Assembly: GCA_965248075.1 (NCBI GenBank)
Contig: CBDFIL010000003.1
Coordinates: 1,798,001 to 1,862,000 of the forward strand
Direction: 5' to 3'
From: VXNE01 sp965248075
Lineage (GTDB): Bacteria > Pseudomonadota > Gammaproteobacteria > Pseudomonadales > Azotimanducaceae
Length of the DNA stretch: 64,000 nucleotides
The notes beneath the pieces are model-generated. The model did not search any database and had not been told where the DNA came from. It saw only the letters and a list, made by a program, of their open reading frames with translations. A program made the translations under genes and the position numbers. Of the stretch, positions 1-8,391 are shown piece after piece; the stretch's first letter is position 1, and each line of letters begins with the position of its first letter.

Positions 1-215
1 GGGCCGCCGATGCTGACCCGCCGGCCTGCCAGGTCCTCGGCGTCCACGGGCTCCGTCAGTTCGCCCATCTTCGGCCCGCGCGTCGGCGTCAGCGCTCCCG
101 CCGGCGCGACCCGCTGGTTCAGCACGCCGACCTGGCGCGCCAGCGCGAGCACGGCGACGGTCAGCAATCCCACCAGCAGCCAGAGCAGTATGTCGAGCGC
201 GAGGGCCGCCGTCAT
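1..215 (-). CDS. mauD: MauD, amine dehydrogenase accessory protein (partial, C-terminus off the left edge)
   Basis: Only the first 71 residues lie in the window. They begin MTAALALDILLW, giving one N-terminal membrane anchor, followed by LARQVGVLNQRVAPAGAL and a GPKMGE stretch, which is the N-terminal pattern of MauD. MauD is a membrane-anchored thioredoxin-like protein needed to mature the disulfide-rich small subunit of methylamine or aromatic-amine dehydrogenase in the periplasm. The thioredoxin fold and its Cys pair would lie beyond the edge. The ATG follows the mauE stop by two bases, so the genes are almost certainly co-translated. The B-E-D order matches known mau/aau operons, and the small-subunit gene mauA would be expected next. 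Confidence 0.85.
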   Translation of the reverse strand, partial: MTAALALDILLWLLVGLLTVAVLALARQVGVLNQRVAPAGALTPTRGPKMGELTEPVDAEDLAGRRVSIGG

Positions 216-217
216 GA

Positions 218-739
218 TCACTCCTCGGTCCAGGCCCGCATGGCCGCGACATTGGCCAGCAGCGCGCCCGTCGCGAAGTAGAGACCCGCACCGACGGCCA
301 GGACCGGCACCGACGTCGCGAGATCGCCCCAGTGCGGAGTGCCCGCCTCGGCGATGGCCAGGGGACCGAGCGCCAGCATCGCGAGGACGACGTTGCGTCC
401 CACGAGTACCCACGAAAGCTCTTCGCCGCCGCCGCAGCCGCAATCTATCCACGATCTGCCGCGCGCCAGGTTCGTCGTCATGGCCAGTCCGTACCCGAGC
501 ATGAGTCCGGCCGTGCCAAGCCCCGCCACCAGTGCCGCGTCCGGTTGCCAAGGAGCGACCACCCATGCCGCGGCCAGCGCGCCCTCCACCGCGGGAGTGG
601 CGATCGCCGCCGGGCGCATGAGAAGCTCGGGCAGCAGTCGATAGTCCGCGAGGATCGCTTCGAAAGCCCCGATGTCGCGGACTTTGCGCCACGCCGCCAC
701 CCCCAGCAGCAGGGCGAAACCCGCTGCCGCGGCCAGCAT
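218..739 (-). CDS. mauE: MauE, amine dehydrogenase accessory membrane protein
   Basis: This is a membrane protein of about 173 residues with roughly four hydrophobic segments. It has the WRKVRD...F...L.DYRLLP pattern near the N-terminus and a cytoplasmic-side CGCGGG motif, both typical of the MauE/DoxX-like family. MauE is required with MauD for export, disulfide formation and stability of the amine dehydrogenase small subunit. I chose the ATG at 739. A GTG at 754 sits closer to a GAGGAG sequence but leaves only three bases of spacing, so the start could be five residues earlier. The gene lies 22 bases after mauB and 2 bases before mauD. Confidence 0.85.
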   Translation of the reverse strand: MLAAAAGFALLLGVAAWRKVRDIGAFEAILADYRLLPELLMRPAAIATPAVEGALAAAWVVAPWQPDAALVAGLGTAGLMLGYGLAMTTNLARGRSWIDCGCGGGEELSWVLVGRNVVLAMLALGPLAIAEAGTPHWGDLATSVPVLAVGAGLYFATGALLANVAAMRAWTEE

Positions 740-761
740 CGGAGAGCCGTCCACCCGCTCC

Positions 762-1955
762 TCAATAGCGCAGCAGCGCGCCGCCGCCGGCACCTTCGAC
801 GGTGCGCTGGCGACGCCCGGTGCGCAACTCGTACACCTGCACGCCCGCGCCGACGGCGGCCAGCAACAGCGGCTCGTCCCCTTGCACGACGAGCACCGCC
901 GACGCCGGTTCATCGAACTTGATCCGCCCGATGCGACGTTGCGTGGCCCGATGGTGGAGCCAGGCCTCGGGTCCGGCGTCGTCCTGCGTATCCGCGCCGC
1001 CCTGGTGCATCAGGGTCACGAGCAGGTCGAGGCCCGCATCGAACGTCGCGGGCTGGTTACCGCCCGGGCGCCAGCCTTCGTCTCCCTCGCCCAGCAGCGA
1101 CCACGACTCGCCGACCGAGATCTGCCCGTCCTCGACCACGGCTTCCCGGGTCAGTCCCGCAAAAGTCGTGAACTGCCAGCCGGCGCTCGTCTGCGTCGGC
1201 TGGTCGAAGAGCGGGTCGTCCTCGACGGAGAAGAAGGGCTCCGTGCGTACGCGCGCCGCTTCCGCGCCGTTCTCGTCCAGACCGATCCACTGCAGCGTGC
1301 CGTCGCCGCACAGCATCAGGAACCCGCGCTCGCCGGCCGGCAGCGTGGTCGCGCAACCCGGCGTGGAAATCTCACCGACGAAACTCCGGTTCTCCACGTC
1401 GACCACCGTCACGGACTGGGCGGGGGTCATGTTGAACACCGTCACGTAACGCCCGCCGGACAGGAGGGCGAGGTAGTGCCGATGCACTGCGGTCATCTTG
1501 TTCGGGATCGGAACTTCCCCGACCGGCGACAGCGTGTTGTGGGCGTACACCCGCAGCACGTCCGTGCGCTCACCGTCGTAAGTGCGAGTGAAGTGCGTCT
1601 CCGCGGCGTAGATCTCGCCACGCCCGGCGTGGCGGCGCACGGTCGGCGTCCACGGAGTAAGCGACAGCGTGCCCTGCATCTCGCCGTCGGCCGCATCGAA
1701 CACGAAGCCCGCCCCGAGGACGCTCTTGCTGACAAACCAGGTCGGAGCCGCCGGGCCGAGCTCGACGGTCGTCCCCGGAGACGGAACGACACCCGCTCCG
1801 GACAGCGACGTGGCGGCGGCCAGGGTCGCCGCGAGGGCCGCTACGCGCGCAACGTGCCGCACTCTCCGCGCGGGGCCCCCTCCCGAACCCCGTTCCAGCC
1901 CGTCCGTCACCCCGCCGCTCTCGCGAGGAGCCCGATCAGCCGCAAGCCAGTGCAT
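762..1955 (-). CDS. mauB: Amine dehydrogenase heavy (beta-propeller) subunit, MauB/AauB type
   Basis: This is the large subunit of a periplasmic tryptophan-tryptophylquinone amine dehydrogenase, which oxidises methylamine or aromatic amines. Visible features are a hydrophobic leader (VAALAATLAAATSLSGA) and family landmarks such as WFVSKSVLGAGFVFDAADGE, HFTRTYDGERTDVL and HRHYLALLSGG, followed by repeated propeller blades to the C-terminus. Its place directly before mauE and mauD supports the call. The start is uncertain: the ATG at 1955 gives a long leader before the hydrophobic core, a GTG at 1910 gives a shorter one, and a TTG at 1970 is also possible. Substrate class (methylamine versus aralkylamine) cannot be decided from this subunit by eye. 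Confidence 0.85.
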   Translation of the reverse strand: MHWLAADRAPRESGGVTDGLERGSGGGPARRVRHVARVAALAATLAAATSLSGAGVVPSPGTTVELGPAAPTWFVSKSVLGAGFVFDAADGEMQGTLSLTPWTPTVRRHAGRGEIYAAETHFTRTYDGERTDVLRVYAHNTLSPVGEVPIPNKMTAVHRHYLALLSGGRYVTVFNMTPAQSVTVVDVENRSFVGEISTPGCATTLPAGERGFLMLCGDGTLQWIGLDENGAEAARVRTEPFFSVEDDPLFDQPTQTSAGWQFTTFAGLTREAVVEDGQISVGESWSLLGEGDEGWRPGGNQPATFDAGLDLLVTLMHQGGADTQDDAGPEAWLHHRATQRRIGRIKFDEPASAVLVVQGDEPLLLAAVGAGVQVYELRTGRRQRTVEGAGGGALLRY

Positions 1956-2112
1956 CGCACGCCGCTCCAATTAGGTAAGGCCAGGTCCCGAGTCTGTCGA
2001 ATTGCCGGGCGGAGGGCAAGCAAACCCGCGTGATACTCTCGGTCACGCCAAATTGCTGGCGCGCCAATCGCGCCCACGAGGGGCTTTGGTGGTTCCCGAT
2101 GGAGCAGGGCCG

Positions 2113-3417
2113 GTGAATCGTGTGCAGGATCTGATCGTGCAGGACGTGCGCTGTTTCGAGGGTGCGCAGTCCGGTCGACTGCGCCCGATTACCCTGCTCG
2201 TCGGCGAGAACAGCACGGGGAAGTCCACCTTCCTCGCCTGCCACCGCATTCTGTCGGAAGTGCTCACTCCCTTCGGCCGCTCCTCCTTGCAGCCCGACTT
2301 CAATGAGGAGCCTTTTCTCATGGGATCCTTCCGGGACATCGTCCGCTCGCGGCGTGGGCCCAAGGGGCGCGGAGACGAGTTCAAGCTCGGATTCACGATA
2401 GACGCGAGGGAATCGAACGTCTCTTCGTTCGAGTTGTGGATCGCATTCTCCGAAGAAGGGTCGCAGCCGCATGTGTCCGCGTTCAGGTGGGACTTCGGGG
2501 GCACCGACTTTCTGGAGATCGGAGCCGGCCCGACCGGTCGGACCGTATGGCGAATCCCCGACCACGAGGCATCGATGGACCTGCCATTCCAGTTCTTCCG
2601 GATCGGGGAGGGAATGTTCGTCCATGGTGTCCAAGAGCCCGGGTTGGACGTGATCGTCGACTATTTGAAAGGACTTTTCCCGGACCGCACGGGGAACGCC
2701 TGGTTTCTCTCCGAGACACTTTGCCCGCCCCCGCCGAATCTTGTCCCCAGCGCGCCTCTTCGCTCGAAGCCCGCGCGGACCTACAACCCGGTCGGCGAGA
2801 TGCCGTCCTCGGAGGGCGCGCATGTGCCGATGCTGATGATGCGACTGGATCGCACCGACAGACCGCACTGGAACGAACTCCAGGGCGACCTCGTCGCATT
2901 CGGCCGCGAGTCCGGCATGTTTTCGGACGTGAAGGTCAAGCGACACGGCAGCCAGATGAGCGACCCGTTCCAGTTGCAGGTCAAGGTGCGAACCGGACCA
3001 CACGCCAACCTCATGGATGTCGGTTACGGAGTGAGCCAGATCCTGCCGATCCTGGTCGACGTGATGCACCCCGGCACGGGCAGCCGGACCTTCCTGCTGC
3101 AGCAGCCCGAGGTCCACCTCCACCCACGCGGACAGGCCGCACTCGCTAGCCTGTTCGTCCATTCCGCAAAAAAGCAGCGCAACCAATTCCTGATCGAGAC
3201 CCACAGCGACTACATCGTCGACCGTGTCCGCATCTGCGTGCGCAAGAAGCGGATCGCGCCCGACGACGTGTCGATTCTCTATTTCGAGCCGCGTGGCAAC
3301 TCGGTGACGATACACAACCTGTCGCTGGACGCAGACGGCAACCTGCACGATGCGCCTTCGGCATACCGGGAGTTCTTCTCCAGGGAGACGGACGGGTTGC
3401 TTGGATTCACCGATTGA
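2113..3417 (+). CDS. AAA family ATPase (DUF3696/OLD-like), probable defence or toxin-antitoxin partner
   Basis: This protein has about 434 residues. A Walker A motif GENSTGKST lies near residue 31. Late in the protein are an ABC-type Walker B, LLQQPEVHLHP, and a downstream ETHSDYIVDRVR motif, the arrangement seen in AAA_15/AAA_21 and DUF3696 ATPases related to the OLD family. No TOPRIM nuclease domain follows. I chose the GTG at 2113 because a GGAGCAGGG sequence precedes it; the frame is open further upstream without a good ribosome site. The next gene starts 10 bases after the stop and encodes a PIN-like nuclease, so the two probably form one unit. ATPase-plus-nuclease pairs of this style often act in phage defence, but this pair is not one I can name. 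Confidence 0.8.
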   Translation: MNRVQDLIVQDVRCFEGAQSGRLRPITLLVGENSTGKSTFLACHRILSEVLTPFGRSSLQPDFNEEPFLMGSFRDIVRSRRGPKGRGDEFKLGFTIDARESNVSSFELWIAFSEEGSQPHVSAFRWDFGGTDFLEIGAGPTGRTVWRIPDHEASMDLPFQFFRIGEGMFVHGVQEPGLDVIVDYLKGLFPDRTGNAWFLSETLCPPPPNLVPSAPLRSKPARTYNPVGEMPSSEGAHVPMLMMRLDRTDRPHWNELQGDLVAFGRESGMFSDVKVKRHGSQMSDPFQLQVKVRTGPHANLMDVGYGVSQILPILVDVMHPGTGSRTFLLQQPEVHLHPRGQAALASLFVHSAKKQRNQFLIETHSDYIVDRVRICVRKKRIAPDDVSILYFEPRGNSVTIHNLSLDADGNLHDAPSAYREFFSRETDGLLGFTD

Positions 3418-3427
3418 GGCTGCTGCC

Positions 3428-3871
3428 GTGTGCCTCATAGCGGACGCGTCCACCTTCGGAGACTTGCTTGCGGTTCCCGCCACCGCAGATGCAGCGCCAA
3501 TCCACGCGTGGCTGCAACGCGGTGGGACGCTTGTCTATTCGACCGGGGGCAGACTCGGCGCCGAAGTCGAACGCTCGCCCCATCTGAAGCGGAAACTGCT
3601 CGACTACGTCCGAGCGGGCAGGGCGAGACTCATCCCGCACGAAGGGTTCGCCGAGGACGAACAGGCGCTGTCGGGGCGATCCGATCTACACTCGAACGAC
3701 TCGCATGTGCTGGCGTTGGCGAGGGCAAGCGGCACGCGCCTTCTCTACACGCGGGACGAAGCGCTCAAGTCGGATTTCAAGAACAAGGAGATCATCGATC
3801 GCCCGAGAGGCAGGATCTACTCGCGGGCGAGCAACCGGCGCCTGTTGACCCGATCCGTCTGCGCGACTTAG
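3428..3871 (+). CDS. PIN-domain-like nuclease, partner of the upstream ATPase
   Basis: This is a protein of 147 residues. Acidic residues fall in PIN-like positions: an early IADAS, a central SNDSHVLALARASG, and LLYTRDEALKSDF near the C-terminus. PIN proteins are Mg-dependent ribonucleases, commonly toxins. I chose the GTG at 3428, just before the first predicted beta strand; no classical ribosome site is obvious, so translation may be coupled to the ATPase that ends 10 bases earlier. The stop codon TAG is the first three bases of a palindromic repeat. There is no separate small antitoxin; the ATPase may regulate it. Function is inferred from motifs only. Confidence 0.7.
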   Translation: MCLIADASTFGDLLAVPATADAAPIHAWLQRGGTLVYSTGGRLGAEVERSPHLKRKLLDYVRAGRARLIPHEGFAEDEQALSGRSDLHSNDSHVLALARASGTRLLYTRDEALKSDFKNKEIIDRPRGRIYSRASNRRLLTRSVCAT

Positions 3872-3952
3872 CGCGACCTTACGGTCGCGGCCCATCCTGA
3901 CGGATGGGTAGAAGTCTCGCTGGCGCGAAACTTCTACGGCGCAAGCTCCTAG
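3869..3952. repeat. Palindromic repeat, family 2 (copy A)
   Basis: Begins TAGCGCGACC, which supplies the PIN gene stop codon. It continues with a mirrored GGTCGCG, then a second hairpin (gaagtctcgc / gcgaaacttc) and ends CAAGCTCCTAG. A close relative lies at 40572-40638 and a more distant one at 47903-47951. It is non-coding and hairpin-forming, and may act as a transcription end or mRNA 3' stabiliser. Confidence 0.75.
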
Positions 3953-4040
3953 ATTAGCGGCCGGCCGCCAACGGTGGCGTGGCAGCCGCGTATTCGAGAC
4001 ACTGCGCCCAACCCAACCATCGCTGGGAGGAAGACCGAAG

Positions 4041-5063
4041 ATGCGCACCGTTCAGATGCTCGGCAACTGCGGCGTCGACGTGATCGACCTTCCGGATCCC
4101 GAGCCCACCAACGACGACGAGGTCGTCGTGCAGGTGAGGTCGTCGCCTCTCTGTGGGTCGGAGCGGCACGCGTACGATGGCGCGACGGGGATGGACGGGC
4201 GGGGCGGGTTCAACGGCGGCCACGAGGGCGCCGGCGTGGTCGCCAAGGCCCGCGGCTCCAAGCGCCTGCAGGAAGGCGACCGCGTCGTCCTCCACGCGGC
4301 AAGTCCGTGCGGCGCCTGCCGGTACTGCATGGCCGGTCACTGGGTGCTCTGCGACGCGCCGCTGGCGCGACGGTTTCCGGGGAACCATTCCCAGTACGTG
4401 CTGGTCAACGAACGCAGCTGCCTGCCGCTGGCGGACGACATCGACTTCGAGACGGGCGCCCTCTTCGGTGACGCCATCGGTACCCCCTTCCGGGCGATCA
4501 AGCGTCTGCACGTCAGCGCATTCGATACCGTCCTGATCACCGGCCAGGGGCCCATCGGACTCGCCGCCACCATGCTGTGCCGGTTCCTGAACGCCCGCAC
4601 CATTGTCCTCGATATCAACGACTACCGTCTCGAGCGTGCACGTCAGTGCGGGGCCGATGTCTGCATCAATCCGTCGGAAGAGCCCGACATCCGCGCACGC
4701 CTCGCCGAGGCCGCCGGGCCGCGCGGCATCGACGTGGCGCTCGAATGCTCGGCGGCGCCCGAAGCACAGACCCTGTGCCTGGACGCCCTGCGCAAGAGCG
4801 GGCGCATGGCGCTCGTCGGCGTGAGCAGCACGGGTCCGACCATCGACACGATGCAGCATTTCACTCTGAAGGAGATCGAGGTGATCGGTACGTGGTACTC
4901 GGCACCCACCGATCACGAGGAACTCGAGGCCCTGGTGCGCCGCGGCCTGCCGGCGAAGGACATGGTGACGCACCGCTACGGTATCGAGGAGGCGCCGGAG
5001 GCCTTCGACGTGTTCTTCGGCGGCGCGGGCGCGAAGGTCGTACTGGAACCCTGGGGTGATTGA
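4041..5063 (+). CDS. Zinc-dependent alcohol dehydrogenase (medium-chain dehydrogenase/reductase)
   Basis: This protein of 340 residues has the MDR layout. The catalytic zinc region is SSPLCGSERHAYDG, followed by GGHEGAGVV. The structural zinc cluster is CGACRYCMAGHWVLC, and the NAD(P)-binding region is GQGPIGLAATMLCRF with an acidic residue (LDIND) at the end of the next strand, favouring NAD(H). It probably oxidises a polyol or another secondary alcohol; the substrate cannot be read from the sequence. A GGGAGG sequence sits about nine bases before the ATG. It stands alone between the ATPase/PIN pair and the decayed YhcG gene, whose truncated 3' end starts eight bases after this stop on the other strand. 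Confidence 0.88.
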   Translation: MRTVQMLGNCGVDVIDLPDPEPTNDDEVVVQVRSSPLCGSERHAYDGATGMDGRGGFNGGHEGAGVVAKARGSKRLQEGDRVVLHAASPCGACRYCMAGHWVLCDAPLARRFPGNHSQYVLVNERSCLPLADDIDFETGALFGDAIGTPFRAIKRLHVSAFDTVLITGQGPIGLAATMLCRFLNARTIVLDINDYRLERARQCGADVCINPSEEPDIRARLAEAAGPRGIDVALECSAAPEAQTLCLDALRKSGRMALVGVSSTGPTIDTMQHFTLKEIEVIGTWYSAPTDHEELEALVRRGLPAKDMVTHRYGIEEAPEAFDVFFGGAGAKVVLEPWGD

Positions 5064-5070
5064 TCGAGCG

Positions 5071-5858
5071 TCAGGTCAGGGAAGCTCCCTTGCCCAGTTC
5101 CAGCAGGAACTGCTGGAGCCGATTTATGATCGCGGTTTCCAAGTCGGTCTCGGAGTAGGCGGGCCGCTCCTCCAAGCCCAGGAACTCCGGCACGACCGGA
5201 TCCTTTATCAGGTCCGATGCCTTCTGGATCACCTGCCCATCCCTGACGAGTCGACGGACTTCCTCCTTGTCGCGGCTGAGCGCAAGCCGTTCGTACAGGG
5301 AACTGGCGAGCTGGCGCTTGAGTTCCCGGACGCTCCAACCATGGTCAGCGGCCTCGATCTCGTAGAAACGGCGTGCATCGGCGTCGTCGAGGGAGAGAAG
5401 GACGGCATACTGGGACCAGCCGAGAGGGAAATGCCGCGCCAACTTTGTGATCAATGTCCGCGAAATTCGTTCGGCAGGCGCCGGCGAAATCCGCGACGGT
5501 GTCTCGGCAATAGCCGAGTCGCCGGAAATCCGAGACGGTGTTGCGGATTTCTCGCCCGCCGCAGCCTCGGAGAGGACGTGGTCGTATAGCAGAAAGAACC
5601 GTCGCATCCTCTCCAAAGCATCCACAGAGAAGCCGCGCCCAATCTTGGCCTTCAGAGCCGCTGACAATGTCATCAAGGTCCGAGCGCCGTACTCCGCACG
5701 ATCCGCGCCCTGCTGCTCGTATTCGACGATGTACGATCCGAACAGCCAGTTTCGTACGACCAGAGAGCGGTCGGCGGCGCGTGCGGCCGAGTTCCGGGTC
5801 TCTTCGTGGGCCTGCTGGCACAGCGTGACCAGCCGCTCGAAGTCAGTTTCGGGCTCAT
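5071..5858 (-). pseudogene. Degraded YhcG/DUF1016 family nuclease gene
   Basis: The N-terminal DUF1016 domain is clear (RSLVVRNWLFGSYIVEYEQQ, GRGFSVDALERMRRFF, DADARRFYEIEAADHGWSVR), as is LETAIINRLQQFLLELGKG, but the protein then ends at ASLT and stop. The PD-(D/E)XK nuclease domain that normally follows LLELGKG is missing altogether. At the 5' end the ATG (5858) overlaps the HsdM stop as ATGA, but one base is missing about eight bases later. The conserved reading (ETDFERLVTLC) is therefore out of frame with any normal start. A frameshifted start and a lost catalytic domain make this a non-functional relic. YhcG genes often travel with type I restriction genes, and the upstream neighbour is an hsdM remnant. 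Confidence 0.85.
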
Positions 5859-6345
5859 GGCGTCAGCCCCATCCGGGCCAGGTGCCCCTCGACCTTGGCG
5901 CTGAACGCTTCCACGTCGCGCTCCAGTTCCGGCAGCGGGCAGGCATAGCGGTCTTCGATTTCCTGTATGCGGGCGGCGAGGCGCTGGGTGAGGCGCTGCA
6001 CTTCGGCCTCGATGGCGGCGCGGATGCTCGCGAGCCACTTGTCCTCGACGACGAGGCTCTGGATCTCGCGGCCGCTGAGCGCCTCGCGGGTTTCGATGCG
6101 CGCGGCGCTGTAGCCCGCTCGTCCGTTGTCTGAGAACAACGCGTTCCGTAGGAACGGGAAGACAGCCCAGTACTCGCCCAAGGCGTCGATGTCGCGGTTC
6201 GGGATGCCGCCGCGCAGGTGGGCGTCGAGATCGTGCATGTCCTCCGGTTCGCTTGAATCAATCTAGCGCGGCAGGTTGAGATTGTAGTCGTTGGACGGAT
6301 CGGCGATCTCCGCCAGCGGGACCATACGCGAACGACTGGATTCGA
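5855..6345 (-). pseudogene. hsdM: C-terminal remnant of a type I restriction-modification methyltransferase (HsdM)
   Basis: Read on the minus strand, the segment gives SRSRMVPLAEIADPSNDYNL then NLPR, a TAG stop at 6266-6264, and in the same frame IDSSEPEDMHDLDAHLRGG through to ARMGLTP. This is the C-terminal part of HsdM, in which the stop position is normally tyrosine (NLNLPRYID), so a single TAC/TAT-to-TAG change would explain it. The N-terminal SAM-binding and NPPF catalytic domains are absent; homology fades upstream of about 6345. An ATG at 6238 opens a 127-codon frame after the stop, but that product would lack all catalytic parts. The terminal TGA overlaps the yhcG ATG, preserving the original operon junction. 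Confidence 0.85.
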
Positions 6346-6548
6346 CAGGCCGCCTCCACGTCGACTTCGGAGGCGATCAGGTCCCGGGGCTTTCGCCTCG
6401 CCGCAACGCCTGGAACCCGGCCTCCACCTGTTCCCGTTCCATCGTACTCAGCGCCAGCGACATCCCAATCCCCCGAAGTGTCCGAATGCATATCGTACGT
6501 GAGCCAGCGCCCCTCCCGACCGGAGCGCGTGCCTCGATCCGCGCGTCG

Positions 6549-8384
6549 TCAGTTGGAGAGCTCGATGCGCGCAGCCTTCTCCGCGTCGTACCACCACCCG
6601 TGGGGGAATGGCGAGATGTATTTCGCGTCGAGCGCCCCCGCCGGCCGCCCGAACTTGTCCCAGTACGCGAGGAAGGGGTCAGCCACCGCATCCAGCGGAA
6701 GCTGGTAGTAGCCCCACAGCAATACGCGATCGAGCGCCCGACAGGCCACCTGCATGGTCTCGAAAGACGTGGCTTCCGTCGCCGCCTCCACCAGGGCGTC
6801 CACCGCGGGATGCGAGATCCCGGCCAGGTTGCGCGTCAGCGGCATGTTCACCGCCGCGGAGTGGAAGAACCCCTTCAGCTCGATGATCGGTGGCAGCAGG
6901 ATGTCGTGGTTGCGCAGGCTCGCCTGGAAGTCCAGGTTCTTGCGGCGGTGGATGTACTCGGTGTTGTCGACCGTGCGGATCGTGCCCCGGATCCCGAGCT
7001 TCGCGAGGCTGTCGATGTAGGGCAGCAGCGTCCGCTGGTCCGCCGCGGACCGCGACAGGAACTCGATCTCGAAGGGCTCGCCCGCCCCGTTCACGAGCGC
7101 CCCGTCGCGGATCCGCCAACCCGCCTCGGCCAGGAGTGCCCGGGCACGCTCCAGGTTCGCGCGGTTGCGCCCTTCTCCCATGGACCTCGGCAGCGTGAAG
7201 GGTTGCGTGAAGACCTCGGGCGGCAAGATGTCGCGAAAAGGCTCGAGCAATGCCAGTTCCGCCGCGTCCGGCAGTCCCGTCGCGGCGAACGGCGTGTCGG
7301 GGAAATGGCTCTCGGCGCGCTCGTGCAGCCCCCAGTGCAGCGTCCGGTTCTGCCAATCGAAATCGAAAGCGTAGGTCAACGCCTGCCGCACGCGGCGATC
7401 GTCGAACGGCGCGCGGCGGTTGTTCCACGACAGCATGAGGCGCACCCCGATCTCGATGCGCAGGTAGTACTTGCCCTGCACCAGCCAGCCCTTGGCGCGG
7501 GCCGGAGTGTCGTAGGACGACACCCAGTGCCGCAGATCCCGCTCGATCCAGAAGTCGAAGAGTCCCTTCCGAAAGGCCTCCCGGGCCACGGTACCGTCCC
7601 GATAGAGTTCATAGCGCAACGTGTCGAAGTTGTAGCGGCCCCGGTTCGGCGGGATGTCGCGTCCCCAGTAGTCCGGAACCCGCTCGTAGCGGACGTAGCG
7701 TCCCGTTTCGAAGTCCGTCACCCGGTAGGGCCCGCTGCCGAGGTGGAGCACGAGGTCGGCCACCATGGGATCGCGGTCCTGCCAGTAGTGCGCCGGGAGG
7801 ATGGTCATGAAGTTCAGGATGACGAAGTTGGCGTTCGTGACCTCGGCATGCGTGTGCAGCACGAACTCCCGGTCGTTCCGTACCTCGACGGACGCGATCC
7901 AGCCCAGGACGTCGGGAAACCGCGCCGCCAGCGGATTCGACTGAATCTTCCTGACGGTGTAGGCGACGTCGCCCGAGGTGATCGGCACGCCGTCGTGCCA
8001 ACGCGCTTCGCGACGCAGCCGAAACGCGATCGAGCGGCGGTCCTCGCCGAGCGCCAAACCCTCCGCCAGGTAGCCGTAATAGACGCTCAACTCGTCCCCC
8101 GGCATCATGAGCAGCCGATCGAGGGTCAGGCCCGAACCCGGCGCCTGCGCCCCGGTCGCGGCGAGCGGCGCGAAGGTGTCGAAGCCGGCCATGTGCGACA
8201 TGACGAGTGCGCCACCCTTGGGGGCGCCCGGATTGAGGTAGTCGAAGTGCGAATAGTCCGGCGGATACTTCAACTCGCCGAACATGGAGAGACCGTGGCG
8301 GTACTCGGTGAGAGCGCGGTCGTCCGGCCCCGCCAAGGCGGCGGCGCCGACGCACCCGAGCAGGACGAGGAACCGCGTCGACAC
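6549..8384 (-). CDS. Family 5 extracellular solute-binding protein, YejA-like (peptide/oligopeptide uptake)
   Basis: This protein of 611 residues has a short signal peptide (FLVLLGCVGAAALAG). Periplasmic binding protein family 5 features include YRHGLSMFGELKYPPDYSHF, LNPGAPKGGALV, ARWHDGVPITSGDVAYTVRK, GSGPYRVTDFETGRYVRYER and YDAEKAARIE at the end. These match YejA proteins, which deliver peptides (for example microcin C in E. coli) to the YejBEF transporter. The GTG start lies eight bases after the stop of the FAD oxidase gene, so the two are co-transcribed. No permease or ATPase is adjacent here; a second YejA-like protein with permeases lies at 48022-51996. Confidence 0.88.
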   Translation of the reverse strand: MSTRFLVLLGCVGAAALAGPDDRALTEYRHGLSMFGELKYPPDYSHFDYLNPGAPKGGALVMSHMAGFDTFAPLAATGAQAPGSGLTLDRLLMMPGDELSVYYGYLAEGLALGEDRRSIAFRLRREARWHDGVPITSGDVAYTVRKIQSNPLAARFPDVLGWIASVEVRNDREFVLHTHAEVTNANFVILNFMTILPAHYWQDRDPMVADLVLHLGSGPYRVTDFETGRYVRYERVPDYWGRDIPPNRGRYNFDTLRYELYRDGTVAREAFRKGLFDFWIERDLRHWVSSYDTPARAKGWLVQGKYYLRIEIGVRLMLSWNNRRAPFDDRRVRQALTYAFDFDWQNRTLHWGLHERAESHFPDTPFAATGLPDAAELALLEPFRDILPPEVFTQPFTLPRSMGEGRNRANLERARALLAEAGWRIRDGALVNGAGEPFEIEFLSRSAADQRTLLPYIDSLAKLGIRGTIRTVDNTEYIHRRKNLDFQASLRNHDILLPPIIELKGFFHSAAVNMPLTRNLAGISHPAVDALVEAATEATSFETMQVACRALDRVLLWGYYQLPLDAVADPFLAYWDKFGRPAGALDAKYISPFPHGWWYDAEKAARIELSN

Positions 8385-8391
8385 GCCGGTG

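Noticed and set aside
6264..6266. In-frame TAG in hsdM considered as pyrrolysine or readthrough
   Set aside because: The upstream catalytic part is absent and the codon replaces a conserved Tyr; a nonsense mutation in a relic is much simpler.
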